Shown here piece after piece: positions 48,706 through 57,533 of a stretch of 64,000 nt of DNA (its first letter is position 1; each line of letters begins with the position of its first letter). The DNA is taken from NCBI GenBank assembly GCA_016715195.1, contig JADKBB010000016.1:1-64000 (forward strand), given 5' to 3'. Source of the stretch: Candidatus Villigracilis proximus (GTDB lineage: Bacteria > Chloroflexota > Anaerolineae > Anaerolineales > Villigracilaceae). Made by a program: the position numbers and the translations under genes. The notes beneath the pieces were generated by a model. That model saw only the letters and a list, made by a program, of their open reading frames with translations, searched no databases and was not told the origin of the DNA.

Positions 48706-50004
48706 TTACGAGTTGCCAGTCAACCAGCCGCGCAGGTGCATGGCCTGTACTACGCGATCGATCGCAACCATGTAGGCGGCATCGCGCATGTAGACTTTTT
48801 CCTTCTCGCTGCGATCAACAACGCTGTTGAATGCGGAAGTCATCTTCTCGTCGAGTCTGCCGAGCACCTCTTCCTTCGACCAGTAGAAGTTCATATCGTT
48901 CTGAACCTGTTCAAAGTAGGAAGTGGTTACGCCGCCGGCGTTGCAGAGGAAATCGGGGATGTCGAAGATGTTGTTCTTCTTGAAGTATTCATCCGCTTCG
49001 GGTGTGCAGGGGCCGTTCGCGCCTTCAGCTACGATCTTGATGCCCTTGGACATCTTGCTGATTGTATCGGCTGTGACCTGGCCTTCCATCGCGGCGGGGA
49101 TCAAGACATTGGCTTCCTTGGTGATCCAGGCGTCGCCGTCTTCAACGATATAACCTGCATCCTGAGCCTTGGACTTGTCAATCGTGCCGTATTCATCCAC
49201 AATGGTGAGCAGGAAGCGGGGATCAATGCCGCCTTTCTTGCTGTAGGTGTAGGCTTTCTTGTCGTGACGATCCCAGCAGGAAACGCAGGCAACTGTACCA
49301 CCGAGCATTTCAACAAAGCCGGCAGCCGCATATTGAGAGACGTTACCAAAACCTTGAATGGCTGCGACAGAATTCTTGCCATCAATATTGAGGTGCTTCA
49401 TCGCTTCGCGCACGGTGTAGATCACACCATAGCCGGTGGCTTCGGTGCGGCCAAGTGAACCGCCGCCGCCGAGAGGCTTGCCTGTGAATACACCGGGGGT
49501 GTATTGACCGACGAGACGTGAATATTCATCCATCATCCAGCCCATCATTTGAGGGGTGGTGCCGATATCCGGAGCGGGCACATCATTGCGTGGACCAATG
49601 TTCTTCCACATGGCGCGTACCCAGCCGCGGCACATTTCTTCTTTTTCATTTACAGTAAGTGTGGAGGGATCAACAATGATTCCGCCTTTGCCGCCGCCGA
49701 GAGGAATATCTGCCACGGCGCATTTCCAGGTCATCCATGTGGCGAGCGCGCGAACGGTGTCCATGGTTTCGTTCGCTGCAAAACGGATACCGCCTTTGTT
49801 GGGGCCGCGCGCATCATTGTGCTGAACGCGGAAACCTTGAAAGACTTTGAGTGAACCATCATCCAAACGCACCGGAATGCGGAATGAAAATTCGCGCATC
49901 GGCCAACGTAAAACTTCGGCCACACCGGGATCGAGCTTCAATTGCTTGGCAACACCGTCAAATTGTTTCTGTGCCATTTCGAACGCATTGATTTGTCCTG
50001 ACAT
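48706..50004 (-). CDS. gdhA: Glu/Leu/Phe/Val dehydrogenase (glutamate dehydrogenase)
   Basis: NAD(P)-dependent amino-acid dehydrogenase of 432 residues, the size of hexameric GDH class. Seen: RVQHNDARGPNKGGIRF (about 50-66), WMTWKCAVADIPLGGGKGGIIVDP (about 80-103) with the catalytic Lys, APDIGTTPQMMGWMMDEYS, GRTEATGYGVIYTVREA, AIQGFGNVSQYAA as the Rossmann motif, and EGANGPCTPEAD. ATG 50004 has AAGGAGAACAAC upstream; the frame extends to 50079 without a site. Links 2-oxoglutarate and glutamate. The leader contains a hairpin. Confidence 0.95.
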   Translation of the reverse strand: MSGQINAFEMAQKQFDGVAKQLKLDPGVAEVLRWPMREFSFRIPVRLDDGSLKVFQGFRVQHNDARGPNKGGIRFAANETMDTVRALATWMTWKCAVADIPLGGGKGGIIVDPSTLTVNEKEEMCRGWVRAMWKNIGPRNDVPAPDIGTTPQMMGWMMDEYSRLVGQYTPGVFTGKPLGGGGSLGRTEATGYGVIYTVREAMKHLNIDGKNSVAAIQGFGNVSQYAAAGFVEMLGGTVACVSCWDRHDKKAYTYSKKGGIDPRFLLTIVDEYGTIDKSKAQDAGYIVEDGDAWITKEANVLIPAAMEGQVTADTISKMSKGIKIVAEGANGPCTPEADEYFKKNNIFDIPDFLCNAGGVTTSYFEQVQNDMNFYWSKEEVLGRLDEKMTSAFNSVVDRSEKEKVYMRDAAYMVAIDRVVQAMHLRGWLTGNS

Positions 50005-50039
50005 GTTGTTCTCCTTGGTAAAGAGGTTGAGAAAATATA

Positions 50040-50071
50040 AGCGGGCACCCCAGACAGGGACGCCCGCTTTT
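50040..50071 (-). promoter_or_regulatory. Hairpin in the gdhA leader
   Basis: AAGCGGGC / GCCCGCTT arms in the 5' region 36-67 nt before the gdhA start, with a CAGACAGG-type loop. Could be a terminator of upstream transcription or a leader control element; the run after it is TATATTTTC. Confidence 0.45.
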
Positions 50072-50262
50072 ATGCACAAAGTATGTCAATACACTGAGCC
50101 ATAAATATTTAATCCAAGTTGTTGACAAATTACCACTAAACTTTACACGAAAAGATGAAAGCCGTCAATATGACATAAATCCGATTAACTTTGACGGAAA
50201 GTGACGTTTTTCGATTGTTACAAGTTAAAACCCTCAATCTCAAACAAAAGATACGCAGCACA

Positions 50263-51030
50263 CTATATAAATTTTGGCTTTCGCTTTCCAAGAAAAGCCG
50301 CCACGCCTTCGCGATGCTCGGCAGTTCTTCCAGCTTCTTCCTGTAGAATTCCTTCAACCGTGAGAACGTGTTCCAGATTTGGGATGACCGCCTCATTGAA
50401 AGCTTTCTTCCCTGCGGCAAACGCTTCAAGCGGACCTGATGCCAGATTGCCCGCAACCTGATTGACCAGCGCCTGAAAGTTGAATCCACCTACTTGATTC
50501 ACCATGCCCCATTGCAAAGCCTGATGCGCCGTGATGGGTTTGTTGGAATAAAAATATTCCTGCGCGCGGCCCAGTCCGATATAAACAGGCAGCAATAACG
50601 AAACACCTGAATCGGGTGCAAGCGCAATGCCGCCAAAGCCGACCACAAAATATGCGCTTGATCTCGCAATGCGCAGATCACAAGCCAGCGCCACGCCCAA
50701 TGCCGCGCCGGCGCATGGTCCATTCACAGCGGCGATGACCGGTTTGCCCATTTTACGAATTTGTAGAATCAGCGGGTTGTATGTTTTTTCCAGATGCTCA
50801 CGATAGGAAATATCCCCGCCTTTTTTCATTTCAGAAATATCCTGACCGGCGCTGAATACTTTTCCGCTGCCGGTTAAAACAACACAGCGCACCAGCGGAT
50901 TTGTTTCGGCATCGGCCAGAGCGCGTTGTAATTCAGTCACCATCTCAATGTTAAATGAGTTGGCTCTTTCGGGGCGATTCAGCGTCAGAATAAGAGAACC
51001 AGATTGGGTTGAAGAAAGCAGCGTTGTCAT
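50263..51030 (-). CDS. Enoyl-CoA hydratase/isomerase family protein
   Basis: Crotonase-fold enzyme of 255 residues. Seen: LILTLNRPERANSFNIEMVTELQRALADAE, VLTGSGKVFSAGQDISEM (oxyanion hole 1), AAVNGPCAGAALGVALACDLRIARSSAYF (oxyanion hole 2), and LAPDSGVSLLLPVYIGLGRAQE, where Asp replaces the usual catalytic Glu, as in PaaG-type isomerases. So it may be an isomerase rather than a hydratase. GAGGACGA precedes ATG 51030. Separated from the gene upstream by a strong terminator. Confidence 0.9.
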   Translation of the reverse strand: MTTLLSSTQSGSLILTLNRPERANSFNIEMVTELQRALADAETNPLVRCVVLTGSGKVFSAGQDISEMKKGGDISYREHLEKTYNPLILQIRKMGKPVIAAVNGPCAGAALGVALACDLRIARSSAYFVVGFGGIALAPDSGVSLLLPVYIGLGRAQEYFYSNKPITAHQALQWGMVNQVGGFNFQALVNQVAGNLASGPLEAFAAGKKAFNEAVIPNLEHVLTVEGILQEEAGRTAEHREGVAAFLGKRKPKFI

Positions 51031-51045
51031 TCGTCCTCGATTAAT

Positions 51046-51086
51046 AAAACAGACAGTCACCCTTCCTAAAGGTGACTGTCTGTTTT
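51046..51086. terminator. Strong terminator with 16-bp arms
   Basis: AAAACAGACAGTCACC (51046-51061) and GGTGACTGTCTGTTTT (51071-51086). It ends the 51094 gene on minus and isolates the hydratase gene. Confidence 0.93.
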
Positions 51087-51093
51087 CAAATTT

Positions 51094-51459
51094 TTATAGA
51101 TCTGGGAAATCGTCGATCTGGTCGTCATCCCCGGAGTCAGTTTCGTATTCGATGTTTTCACCGTCGAGATATACCCATAAGAGCAGCACGTGGCCCTCGG
51201 GAGTCTCAACGCTGCGCGCGGCGAGGATGGGAGCATTTTCCTCCAACCCGGTTTCACCGCGATAATGCAGGTGGATTGATGATTTGTTATGCCAGGCTGT
51301 GTAGCACCTTTCGACAAGCGCGGGACCGTTAAAAGTGCGCAAGCGTGTCAGTGCCGGGACAGATAGACTCGGGCTTTCGTTCAAGCCCAATGCCCAACCA
51401 TCATTGACGTGCTCAAAAATGGGGGGCGGACCTTCTATGATTGTGATTTTATCTTCCAT
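51094..51459 (-). CDS. Conserved small protein of unknown function, acidic C-terminus
   Basis: Not recognised. 121 residues: MEDKITIIEGPPPIFEHVNDGWALGLNESPS, then LRTFNGPALVERCYTAWHNKSSIHLHYRGETGLEENAPILAARSVETPEGHVLLLWVYLD and a tail with many Asp (DSGDDDQIDDFPD). No signal peptide, so cytosolic. The start codon has no clear ribosome-binding site. Single gene. Confidence 0.65.
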   Translation of the reverse strand: MEDKITIIEGPPPIFEHVNDGWALGLNESPSLSVPALTRLRTFNGPALVERCYTAWHNKSSIHLHYRGETGLEENAPILAARSVETPEGHVLLLWVYLDGENIEYETDSGDDDQIDDFPDL

Positions 51460-51560
51460 AAGGTTACCTGTGTGCGGGAATATACCACAACTATGGCATT
51501 GAATCGTTTCAGAATCTTATTAGAGTTTTATAGGCCTATTTTTTTCTTGAAAATACTTTA

Positions 51561-51573
51561 TATAATTCCAGCC
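51561..51573 (+). promoter_or_regulatory. -10 box placed for a leaderless transcript
   Basis: TATAAT at 51561-51566, 7 nt before ATG 51574; no Shine-Dalgarno between. Confidence 0.6.
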
Positions 51574-52203
51574 ATGCCCAAACTTACCCCCAAAATCATC
51601 CTCGAAGGCACACGCCTGACCTTTAAAACAGACATCGCTTTCGCGCTCAACGAACATCCCCGTGTGGTTGGTCCGCGAAAATACAAGTATCACTCGCCAC
51701 TCGTCTCAGGCGAATGGTGCGCCTTTACCAACTTTCCCTGGGGCCGCGGATTAATCAACTTTGAGCCGCAGGAAGAAGCGCTCGCCATGGAAACCTACGC
51801 CACCTGGGTCAGGCTCTTTGAATTACAACGCTACTACTCATGGATCGTGGACCGCTTTCACTTATCCACGCGCATGTATCAGTTGAATACTTATCAAAAA
51901 GATTACGATTTCCGCTGGCTTGAGGAACGTCTGCTGCCGCTGAATTTCCGCCTTGTTTTGTTGACCCGCTCACCCGAATCCTTTGAAGCGGCGCGCGCTG
52001 AAAGACTCAAAGTTTCGGGCAATCCATCACAATATGATAATTTGCAATTATTCATTCAAGAGCAGGAGTTGATCCGCAAACTGGCGCGCGAATCCATTTT
52101 GCCCAGACTCGAACTGGATGTTTCAGACAACGATATTCAAGCCGCCACAGAAAAAATCGCCGACTGGATGGAATCCACGGGCGGGTTATATATGAATGAT
52201 TGA
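51574..52203 (+). CDS. Nucleoside/thymidylate kinase-like protein with a degenerate P-loop
   Basis: A 209-residue protein that starts like a deoxynucleoside or thymidylate kinase (KIILEGTRLTFKTDIAFALNEHP) but has GTRLTFKT where the Walker A motif GxxxxGKT is expected, so the last Gly is Phe. The rest follows the kinase plan: WIVDRFHLSTRMYQ (a DRF-like motif, about 88-101), LPLNFRLVLLTRSPESFEAARAERLK (about 123-148, the LID-side region) and a C-terminal ILPRLELDVSDNDIQAATEKIADWM. ATP binding may be lost or altered. The start at 51574 is set by the first strand and a TATAAT 7 nt upstream. Confidence 0.65.
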   Translation: MPKLTPKIILEGTRLTFKTDIAFALNEHPRVVGPRKYKYHSPLVSGEWCAFTNFPWGRGLINFEPQEEALAMETYATWVRLFELQRYYSWIVDRFHLSTRMYQLNTYQKDYDFRWLEERLLPLNFRLVLLTRSPESFEAARAERLKVSGNPSQYDNLQLFIQEQELIRKLARESILPRLELDVSDNDIQAATEKIADWMESTGGLYMND

Positions 52204-52270
52204 AGCAACAAGATGATCAAAGTTAACTGCCATTAAGACCGACATTCCGCTATTGCACAAGGGTTCAACC

Positions 52271-53281
52271 ATGTCTCAACCTAAAAAACAATACAGCCTT
52301 GATATTGACATTTTAAAAGCCCTGCTGGTGCTCGGTATGATCATTGTTCATGCCATCAGCCTCCTTGCAGATGCCCCCACCCGCGAACTCACAGAAGGAT
52401 TCGTTGTTGTCATAGGCCTTGTTTCCTTCTCGGGCTTTTTATTCAGCTTCGGGTACACAACCTGGCTGTCTTATTTCTCCAGCGATGCGCCAATTACGCG
52501 CATCCTGCCGACTGTATTTCGTATTATCGTCACCTACTATATTTCCGCCTTTATCTATATCCTGTTCGTCGAACGTGCATACTCCAAAGCCGATATCCTG
52601 CGGGTCTTCACGATTTCCAGAATGGTATCCTACTCGGAATTTTTACTGGCCTTCGCTTTGACCCTGCTGCTCGGCTTTCTACTCAAACATCCCATTCGGT
52701 TTATCATGGAAAGACCCCGATACTTTTTTATTACTATTTTTGTTTTTTCCTTAACCATCTTTCTGCCAAATCAATGGGTTCAATCTGCATTTCTCAGTAT
52801 GTTTATCAGCTCAAGCTCAATTTACAGTTTTCCTGTATTCGTATATTTTCCAATTTACCTGATCGGAATGTATTTCGCGCGCTACCAGATAAAACCCAAT
52901 CTCCTGCTCGGATTGGCGGGCATGGCGGTCTACTTCCTGTTTAACGGCTATTTGAAGATCGTCAGATTTCCCCCAAGCCTTTCATTTATTCTATTATCCA
53001 TGTTCTTCCTGCTGGTCTGGTATGCCATTGCAAGATTTTTGAGTCAATGGCAGATGGTCAATCGTTTGCTTGCACCCATTGGCGTGAATGCCCTGTTCTA
53101 CCTATTGATGAGCAACATCATCATCTTTGCCTTTCGCGGCGCCATGCCAAAACTGGGCGGCGCCATGACTTTAAAAACAACGGCTGAAGTATCCGTGGCG
53201 ATCATCGCCATGATCTACTTCATGACCACCATTGTCCGTCAGGTAAAGATTGAATCTATAGAGCCTGCAAAATCTGCTTAA
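52271..53281 (+). CDS. Acyltransferase-3-like multi-pass membrane protein
   Basis: A 336-residue inner-membrane protein with about ten hydrophobic helices. The N-terminus KKQYSLDIDILKALLVLGMIIVHAISLL resembles acyltransferase-3 and DUF1624 proteins, in which DxxRxxxxxxxxxxH begins the first helix (here the Asp and His are present, but the Arg is Lys). It would modify surface glycans. ATG 52271 follows AAGGG. Its 3' end overlaps the convergent pyrD gene by 26 bp. Confidence 0.7.
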   Translation: MSQPKKQYSLDIDILKALLVLGMIIVHAISLLADAPTRELTEGFVVVIGLVSFSGFLFSFGYTTWLSYFSSDAPITRILPTVFRIIVTYYISAFIYILFVERAYSKADILRVFTISRMVSYSEFLLAFALTLLLGFLLKHPIRFIMERPRYFFITIFVFSLTIFLPNQWVQSAFLSMFISSSSIYSFPVFVYFPIYLIGMYFARYQIKPNLLLGLAGMAVYFLFNGYLKIVRFPPSLSFILLSMFFLLVWYAIARFLSQWQMVNRLLAPIGVNALFYLLMSNIIIFAFRGAMPKLGGAMTLKTTAEVSVAIIAMIYFMTTIVRQVKIESIEPAKSA

Positions 53282-54332
53282 CCAACCCCGGTCCGCGATA
53301 GATCAGCCCGGTATAAATTTGCACCAGCGCCGCTCCCATTTCGAGGCGGCGTTTTGCATCTTCAGGATTCATGATGCCGCCCGCGCTCACGATCGGGACT
53401 GCGCCATTAACCCGCTTCAGGGTTTGATAAAGAACCGCTTCGCTCTTAACGGTCAGCGGGCTGCCGCTTAATCCGCCTGATTCTCCCTTTAGGTCTGACT
53501 TCAATCCATCGCGGCCCAGAGTTGTATTTGTAACAATGATGCCGTCCATCTTTGCATTCAAGATGGCTTCGATGGCTTCATCAAGTTCTGTGCTGGTCAT
53601 ATCGGGCGAAAGTTTTACAAGGATCGGCACATGCTTTTCATGTCTTTTTTCTTCGAGGACACGCTGCTCATGCAAATGTTTAAGCAGACTCTCCAACGCG
53701 GCACGGCCTTGCAGTTCACGTAATCCCACAGTATTGGGCGAGCTGACATTGATCGTTAAGTAATCGGCATACGGCGCAAAATTTTGCAGCAGGGCCAGGT
53801 AATCCAACACGGCTTCTTCGTTGGGAGTATCTTTATTTTTTCCAAGATTGATTCCCAGCATGGCATCTGATAAGCGGGAGAATCCACGGATGCGCGGATC
53901 GAAGCCGAGGATGCGTTCTGCGAGACTCATGCGCAGTGCGGGGTTTAATTCCATTTGCACAAATTCAGAGCCGCGTGATGGGAAGCCCATGCGATTGATG
54001 ACGGCTTCATCTTCCAAAAGGCGGAAAATGCGCGGGGACGGATTCCCAGCTTGAGGCTTAAGCGTGATCGTTCCAATTTCCACGTGGCCGAATCCGAGCG
54101 CAGAGAGTCCGCGGATGGCGGTGCCGTCTTTATCATATCCGGCGGCGATGCCAACAGGATTTTTGAAAGTTAATCCGAAGGCTTCCACGGGTTTGGATGG
54201 CGCTTTGAATTGCTGTTCAAGCAGCCAGCGCAAAAGCGAAAAGTTTCCTGTAAGGCGCAGCGCATTAAGTGTGAGCGAGTGAGCGCGTTCGGGGTCGAGA
54301 CGAAAAAGATAAGGACGGAGGGTGTTATACAT
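53256..54332 (-). CDS. pyrD: Dihydroorotate dehydrogenase, quinone type (class 2)
   Basis: Membrane-associated flavoenzyme of 358 residues that oxidises dihydroorotate with quinone. The N-terminal MYNTLRPYLFRLDPERAHSLTLNALRL is the class 2 membrane-binding part. VGIAAGYDKDGTAI (about 60-73), INRMGFPSRGSEFVQ, GINLGKNKDTPNEEAVLDYL, YLTINVSSPNTVGLRELQ with the catalytic Ser, and ILVKLSPD then GIIVTNTTLGRDGLKS, SGGLSGSPLT. Fourth step of UMP synthesis. It overlaps the membrane gene's end by 26 bp. Confidence 0.96.
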   Translation of the reverse strand: MYNTLRPYLFRLDPERAHSLTLNALRLTGNFSLLRWLLEQQFKAPSKPVEAFGLTFKNPVGIAAGYDKDGTAIRGLSALGFGHVEIGTITLKPQAGNPSPRIFRLLEDEAVINRMGFPSRGSEFVQMELNPALRMSLAERILGFDPRIRGFSRLSDAMLGINLGKNKDTPNEEAVLDYLALLQNFAPYADYLTINVSSPNTVGLRELQGRAALESLLKHLHEQRVLEEKRHEKHVPILVKLSPDMTSTELDEAIEAILNAKMDGIIVTNTTLGRDGLKSDLKGESGGLSGSPLTVKSEAVLYQTLKRVNGAVPIVSAGGIMNPEDAKRRLEMGAALVQIYTGLIYRGPGLVKQILQAL

Positions 54333-54359
54333 ATATTCCTTTTGGCAGGTGGATTGGTT

Positions 54360-55193
54360 TTATCCCAAATCCTTCATGACCTTCACCAATTTTGCTTTAT
54401 CCAAAATAAAGTTGTAGAACCAATCGGTAATTCTGATGGGCGACATGCGCCCCATGAAATCAGCCACCCAAATTTGACTGCCTCCCAGTAAAACCTGCCG
54501 GCGGTTGTGCAGTACCGAGTCTACAATGGCACGCGCAGGAACGCTGGGATCATCAAGTGTTGTAAATGGAGTCAACACTTTGACTGCGCGCATTTCATCC
54601 AAATCCATTTTGTCGAGCATCGGGGTGCGAGTCCAGCCGGGCAGGATGAGCGAGACGCGAACACCGTTCCCCGAGACTTCACGCCGCAAAGCATGACTGA
54701 ATGCGATGACCGCGCTGCGTGTGGAGGCGTATGCGGTCTGTCCGGGAGACATCACCAGACCAGCCACACTGCTGACATTTACGATGTGTCCCTGCTTGCG
54801 TTCCAGCATGGAAGGCAATACCAATTGAGCCAGCCGCATGGGCGCATACACGTTGACCTCGACCATTTTTCGGAGTTCATCTGCGTCGTGTTCTTGAAAC
54901 TCGCCGCCCACGGATATACCGGCATTGTTCACCAGCACATCGATCTCGCCGAAGGTTTCAAGCACGGTGCGGTACAGGTTTTGCAAGTCCTGCTCTTTGG
55001 TAACATCCGCAGGAACTGTCAGGATGGAATCGCCATATTGACTCAGATCGTTTTTGACTTCGGCCAATACATCTGCCCGCCGCGCGACCAGCACCACGCG
55101 TGCGCCCAATGCGGCAAACTGATACGCGGCGGCTTTTCCAATACCTGAAGATGCTCCGGTGACGATGACGACTTTATCTTTTAACGAGTACAT
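54360..55193 (-). CDS. SDR family oxidoreductase
   Basis: Classical short-chain dehydrogenase of 277 residues. GASSGIG (about 12-18), NNAGISVGGEFQEHD with the NNAG motif (about 86-89), the active-site Ser and YxxxK equivalent in NVSSVAGLVMSPGQTAYASTRSAVIAF (about 135-160). The motif reads YASTR, so Arg stands in the Lys position. The C-terminal extension (GGSQIWVADFMGRM) is longer than usual. ATG 55193 has AGAGGATAAA upstream. Together with the next genes it might be cotranscribed with pyrD. Confidence 0.9.
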   Translation of the reverse strand: MYSLKDKVVIVTGASSGIGKAAAYQFAALGARVVLVARRADVLAEVKNDLSQYGDSILTVPADVTKEQDLQNLYRTVLETFGEIDVLVNNAGISVGGEFQEHDADELRKMVEVNVYAPMRLAQLVLPSMLERKQGHIVNVSSVAGLVMSPGQTAYASTRSAVIAFSHALRREVSGNGVRVSLILPGWTRTPMLDKMDLDEMRAVKVLTPFTTLDDPSVPARAIVDSVLHNRRQVLLGGSQIWVADFMGRMSPIRITDWFYNFILDKAKLVKVMKDLG

Positions 55194-55347
55194 GTTTATC
55201 CTCTGTATATTAAACAAATAAATGTGAACTTTCTACCATACATAAGCCATAAATGAACCGCGAAGCCCGCAAAGTGTGCGGAGATAGTCTTTAAACTTCG
55301 CGGTAAAAAATCTGGTTGTACTGTAGAGAAAATGAGAATGGGATTTT

Positions 55348-55893
55348 CTATCCGCCCATCACTTCAACTTTTTCTTTAATCTCTGCCTGCTCCAACATTT
55401 GTATATAAAATTTCTGTCGTGACAGGCCTGAACGATCTCGAAATTCGATCAAATCTTTCCGTGTGATTTTTTCAGGAAATGCCGGCACATGAATTTCATG
55501 CAAGACCGCAGTGCCGCAGACCCCGGCGATGGCATCTGCGATTTTTTTCTCCTGCCCGGCAGAAAGCGGACTTGGAATTTCATCGAAGGAGAACCATTCC
55601 ACTGCGATGGTTTCGCCTTCCTGACATTTTATTTCACCGCCGATTGGTCTGGCGGTAAATAAAACAGCGTGGACCGGTGACATGTTCCCCAAACGGGAAT
55701 AGATTCCGACTAATTTTGTTATTTCAACATCCAACCCGGTTTCCTCTTTTGTTTCGCGAATCGCAGCCTGGGCGATACTCTCGTCATCTTCCACGCCGCC
55801 GCTGGGGAGAATCCATGTTTCAAAATCTTCGCGCTGGGTTAGAAGTATTTTATTCTCGCGTATCACGGCAACGTTGACGGCTAATCCGGGCAT
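55348..55893 (-). CDS. Nudix hydrolase
   Basis: A 181-residue hydrolase of nucleoside-diphosphate-linked compounds. The Nudix box is complete: GGVEDDESIAQAAIRETKEETGLDVEI (about residues 31-57), with GX5EX7REUXEEXGU spacing. VNVAVIRENKILLTQREDFETWILPSG precedes it. The C-terminal extension (KITRKDLIEFRDRSGLSRQKFYIQM) has no match I recognise. Gene gap to pyrE on the same strand is 11 nt, so coexpression with pyrE and pyrF is likely. Confidence 0.9.
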   Translation of the reverse strand: MPGLAVNVAVIRENKILLTQREDFETWILPSGGVEDDESIAQAAIRETKEETGLDVEITKLVGIYSRLGNMSPVHAVLFTARPIGGEIKCQEGETIAVEWFSFDEIPSPLSAGQEKKIADAIAGVCGTAVLHEIHVPAFPEKITRKDLIEFRDRSGLSRQKFYIQMLEQAEIKEKVEVMGG

Positions 55894-55904
55894 GATTTTT
55901 CTTG

Positions 55905-56516
55905 TTATCCTGTTTGTGCTAAAAACTTTCGTGTTTCTGCGATCTTGTCTTTTTCCACTTTGCCGGTTTCTTCCCAGTAATCGAGCAATTGGGTAATGGT
56001 CAACACGGCGTACATGGAATACCCCGCCTGTTCGAGCGATTCTTTTGCGCCGGATTGACGATCAACGAGCACAACAATATCTTTGACTTTCAAACCCACT
56101 GCTGTTAATTTATCAATGGCTTCAAATTTACTTCCGCCGGTGGTGGCGAGATCATCAATGACCAGCGCGGTTTCGCCAGCGTTGAAGTCACCTTCGATCT
56201 CGGCTTTGGTGCCGTAGGTTTTCACTTCCTTACGCGGATAGATCATGGGGTAATTGCCCTGCAAGGAAACTGCGGTTGCGATGGGAATGGCGGCATACGG
56301 CAGGCCGGCGAGTCTGTCAAATTTTAGTTTTTCGAGGATCGGCAAATAAGCGAGACCGATTTTCTGAAGCAGTTTTGGATAGGTGATGATGCGGCGCAGG
56401 TCAATATAGATCGGGGATTTCAATCCTGATTTGAGTGTGAATTCGCCAAATTTGATGCAGCCTGCGGAAAGCAGTTCATCGGCGAGGGAGGATAAAGTTG
56501 AGTCCAGTTGATTCAT
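55905..56516 (-). CDS. pyrE: Orotate phosphoribosyltransferase
   Basis: A 203-residue transferase that makes orotidine monophosphate from orotate and PRPP. Seen: GCIKFGEFTLKSGLKSPIYIDLRRIITYPKLL, AGLPYAAIPIATAVSLQGNYPMIYPRKEVKTYGTKAEIEGDFNAGE, and the PRPP motif TALVIDDLATTGGSKFEA (about 118-135). ATG 56516 follows AAAAGGAACCTCAC; the frame is open to 56549. Fifth step of UMP synthesis, next to pyrF. Confidence 0.96.
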   Translation of the reverse strand: MNQLDSTLSSLADELLSAGCIKFGEFTLKSGLKSPIYIDLRRIITYPKLLQKIGLAYLPILEKLKFDRLAGLPYAAIPIATAVSLQGNYPMIYPRKEVKTYGTKAEIEGDFNAGETALVIDDLATTGGSKFEAIDKLTAVGLKVKDIVVLVDRQSGAKESLEQAGYSMYAVLTITQLLDYWEETGKVEKDKIAETRKFLAQTG

Positions 56517-56634
56517 GTGAGGTTCCTTTTTATTCACCTTGATAAACAAAGATAAACGGAGATAAAAAATCTTTATTAGGATTTATACAAAAAAACAAGA
56601 AAAATTTCGTCTGGCATAAATCCTGTTTGTCTTT

Positions 56635-57471
56635 TTAATTTTGATGAAGTGATCTTTGAATGTTGATGATCTGATCGCGTAATTCGGCGGCGGCCCGGCC
56701 GGGGTTTTCTGCGCGGGAGATGCCGCGTGAAACGGGGAGCAAAATTCCTTTGCCGTCTTTACGCAGCCCGGATTTCAATGCAGACTCCAACTCTCCTCCC
56801 TGGGCGCCGACGCCGGGGGAGAGGATCCACATATCGGGCACGGAGGCGCGGATCATGCTCATAATCTGCGGGTGGGTTGCGCCAACGACGATGCCAATGT
56901 TGTTGTTGACATTCCACTTTTGCGCGAGATGCGCGACGTAATTATATAAAGGCATGGGACTGTCTGAGCCGGTGGGCAGCACCAGCACATTTTGCAAATC
57001 CATGGAACCCGCGTTGGAGGTTTTGCATAAAAGAAAAACTCCTTTTTCAGGGTTGCCGATAAATGGTTCTACAGAGTCGTGGCCGAGGTAGGGGTTGAGG
57101 GTGATGCAGTTCACGCCCAAATTTTCAAAAGCAGATTGAGCGTAGGCATTGGCGGTGGATGCGATGTCGCCGCGTTTGGCATCAAGGATGATGGGGATCA
57201 TGGAGCCGAGTCGACTCGACTCTTCGTGAATGGCTTCGATAACCTGTTTGAGCACGACCCAGCCTTCGGCGCCGAAGACTTCAAAGAAGGCGGCATTGGG
57301 TTTGAATGCCGCAGCGTAGGGAGCTGTCTGCTTGATCAGATTCAGGCAGAAGTCGAGGGCAGATGCGGCGGTGGGTTCTTTGAGATCGGGGATGTGGGGG
57401 TCGAGTCCGATGCAGAGCAGGGAGGATGAGTCGTCGACTCGTCTTTCAAGAAAAGAGAAAAAGGTTTCCAT
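56635..57471 (-). CDS. pyrF: Orotidine 5'-phosphate decarboxylase, type 2
   Basis: TIM-barrel decarboxylase of 278 residues, the longer type 2 form. LLCIGLDPHIPDLKEPT, KPNAAFFEVFGAEGWVVLKQVIEAI, the catalytic Asp-x-Lys-xx-Asp as DAKRGDIASTANAYAQSAF (about 93-111), and PGVGAQGGELESALKSGL. The last step of UMP synthesis. AGGATACTGA precedes the ATG. A 14-bp hairpin lies upstream at 57498-57527. Confidence 0.96.
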   Translation of the reverse strand: METFFSFLERRVDDSSSLLCIGLDPHIPDLKEPTAASALDFCLNLIKQTAPYAAAFKPNAAFFEVFGAEGWVVLKQVIEAIHEESSRLGSMIPIILDAKRGDIASTANAYAQSAFENLGVNCITLNPYLGHDSVEPFIGNPEKGVFLLCKTSNAGSMDLQNVLVLPTGSDSPMPLYNYVAHLAQKWNVNNNIGIVVGATHPQIMSMIRASVPDMWILSPGVGAQGGELESALKSGLRKDGKGILLPVSRGISRAENPGRAAAELRDQIINIQRSLHQN

Positions 57472-57497
57472 TCAGTATCCTATTCATATTTAGATTA

Positions 57498-57527
57498 GAC
57501 CCTAAAGGTTTTTAAACCTTTAGGGTC
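57498..57527. repeat. 14-bp hairpin between the surface-protein gene and pyrF
   Basis: GACCCTAAAGGTTT and AAACCTTTAGGGTC, then T-rich DNA on + (not on the strand of either gene). Could be a terminator of antisense or an operator. Confidence 0.55.
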
Positions 57528-57533
57528 TTTATT

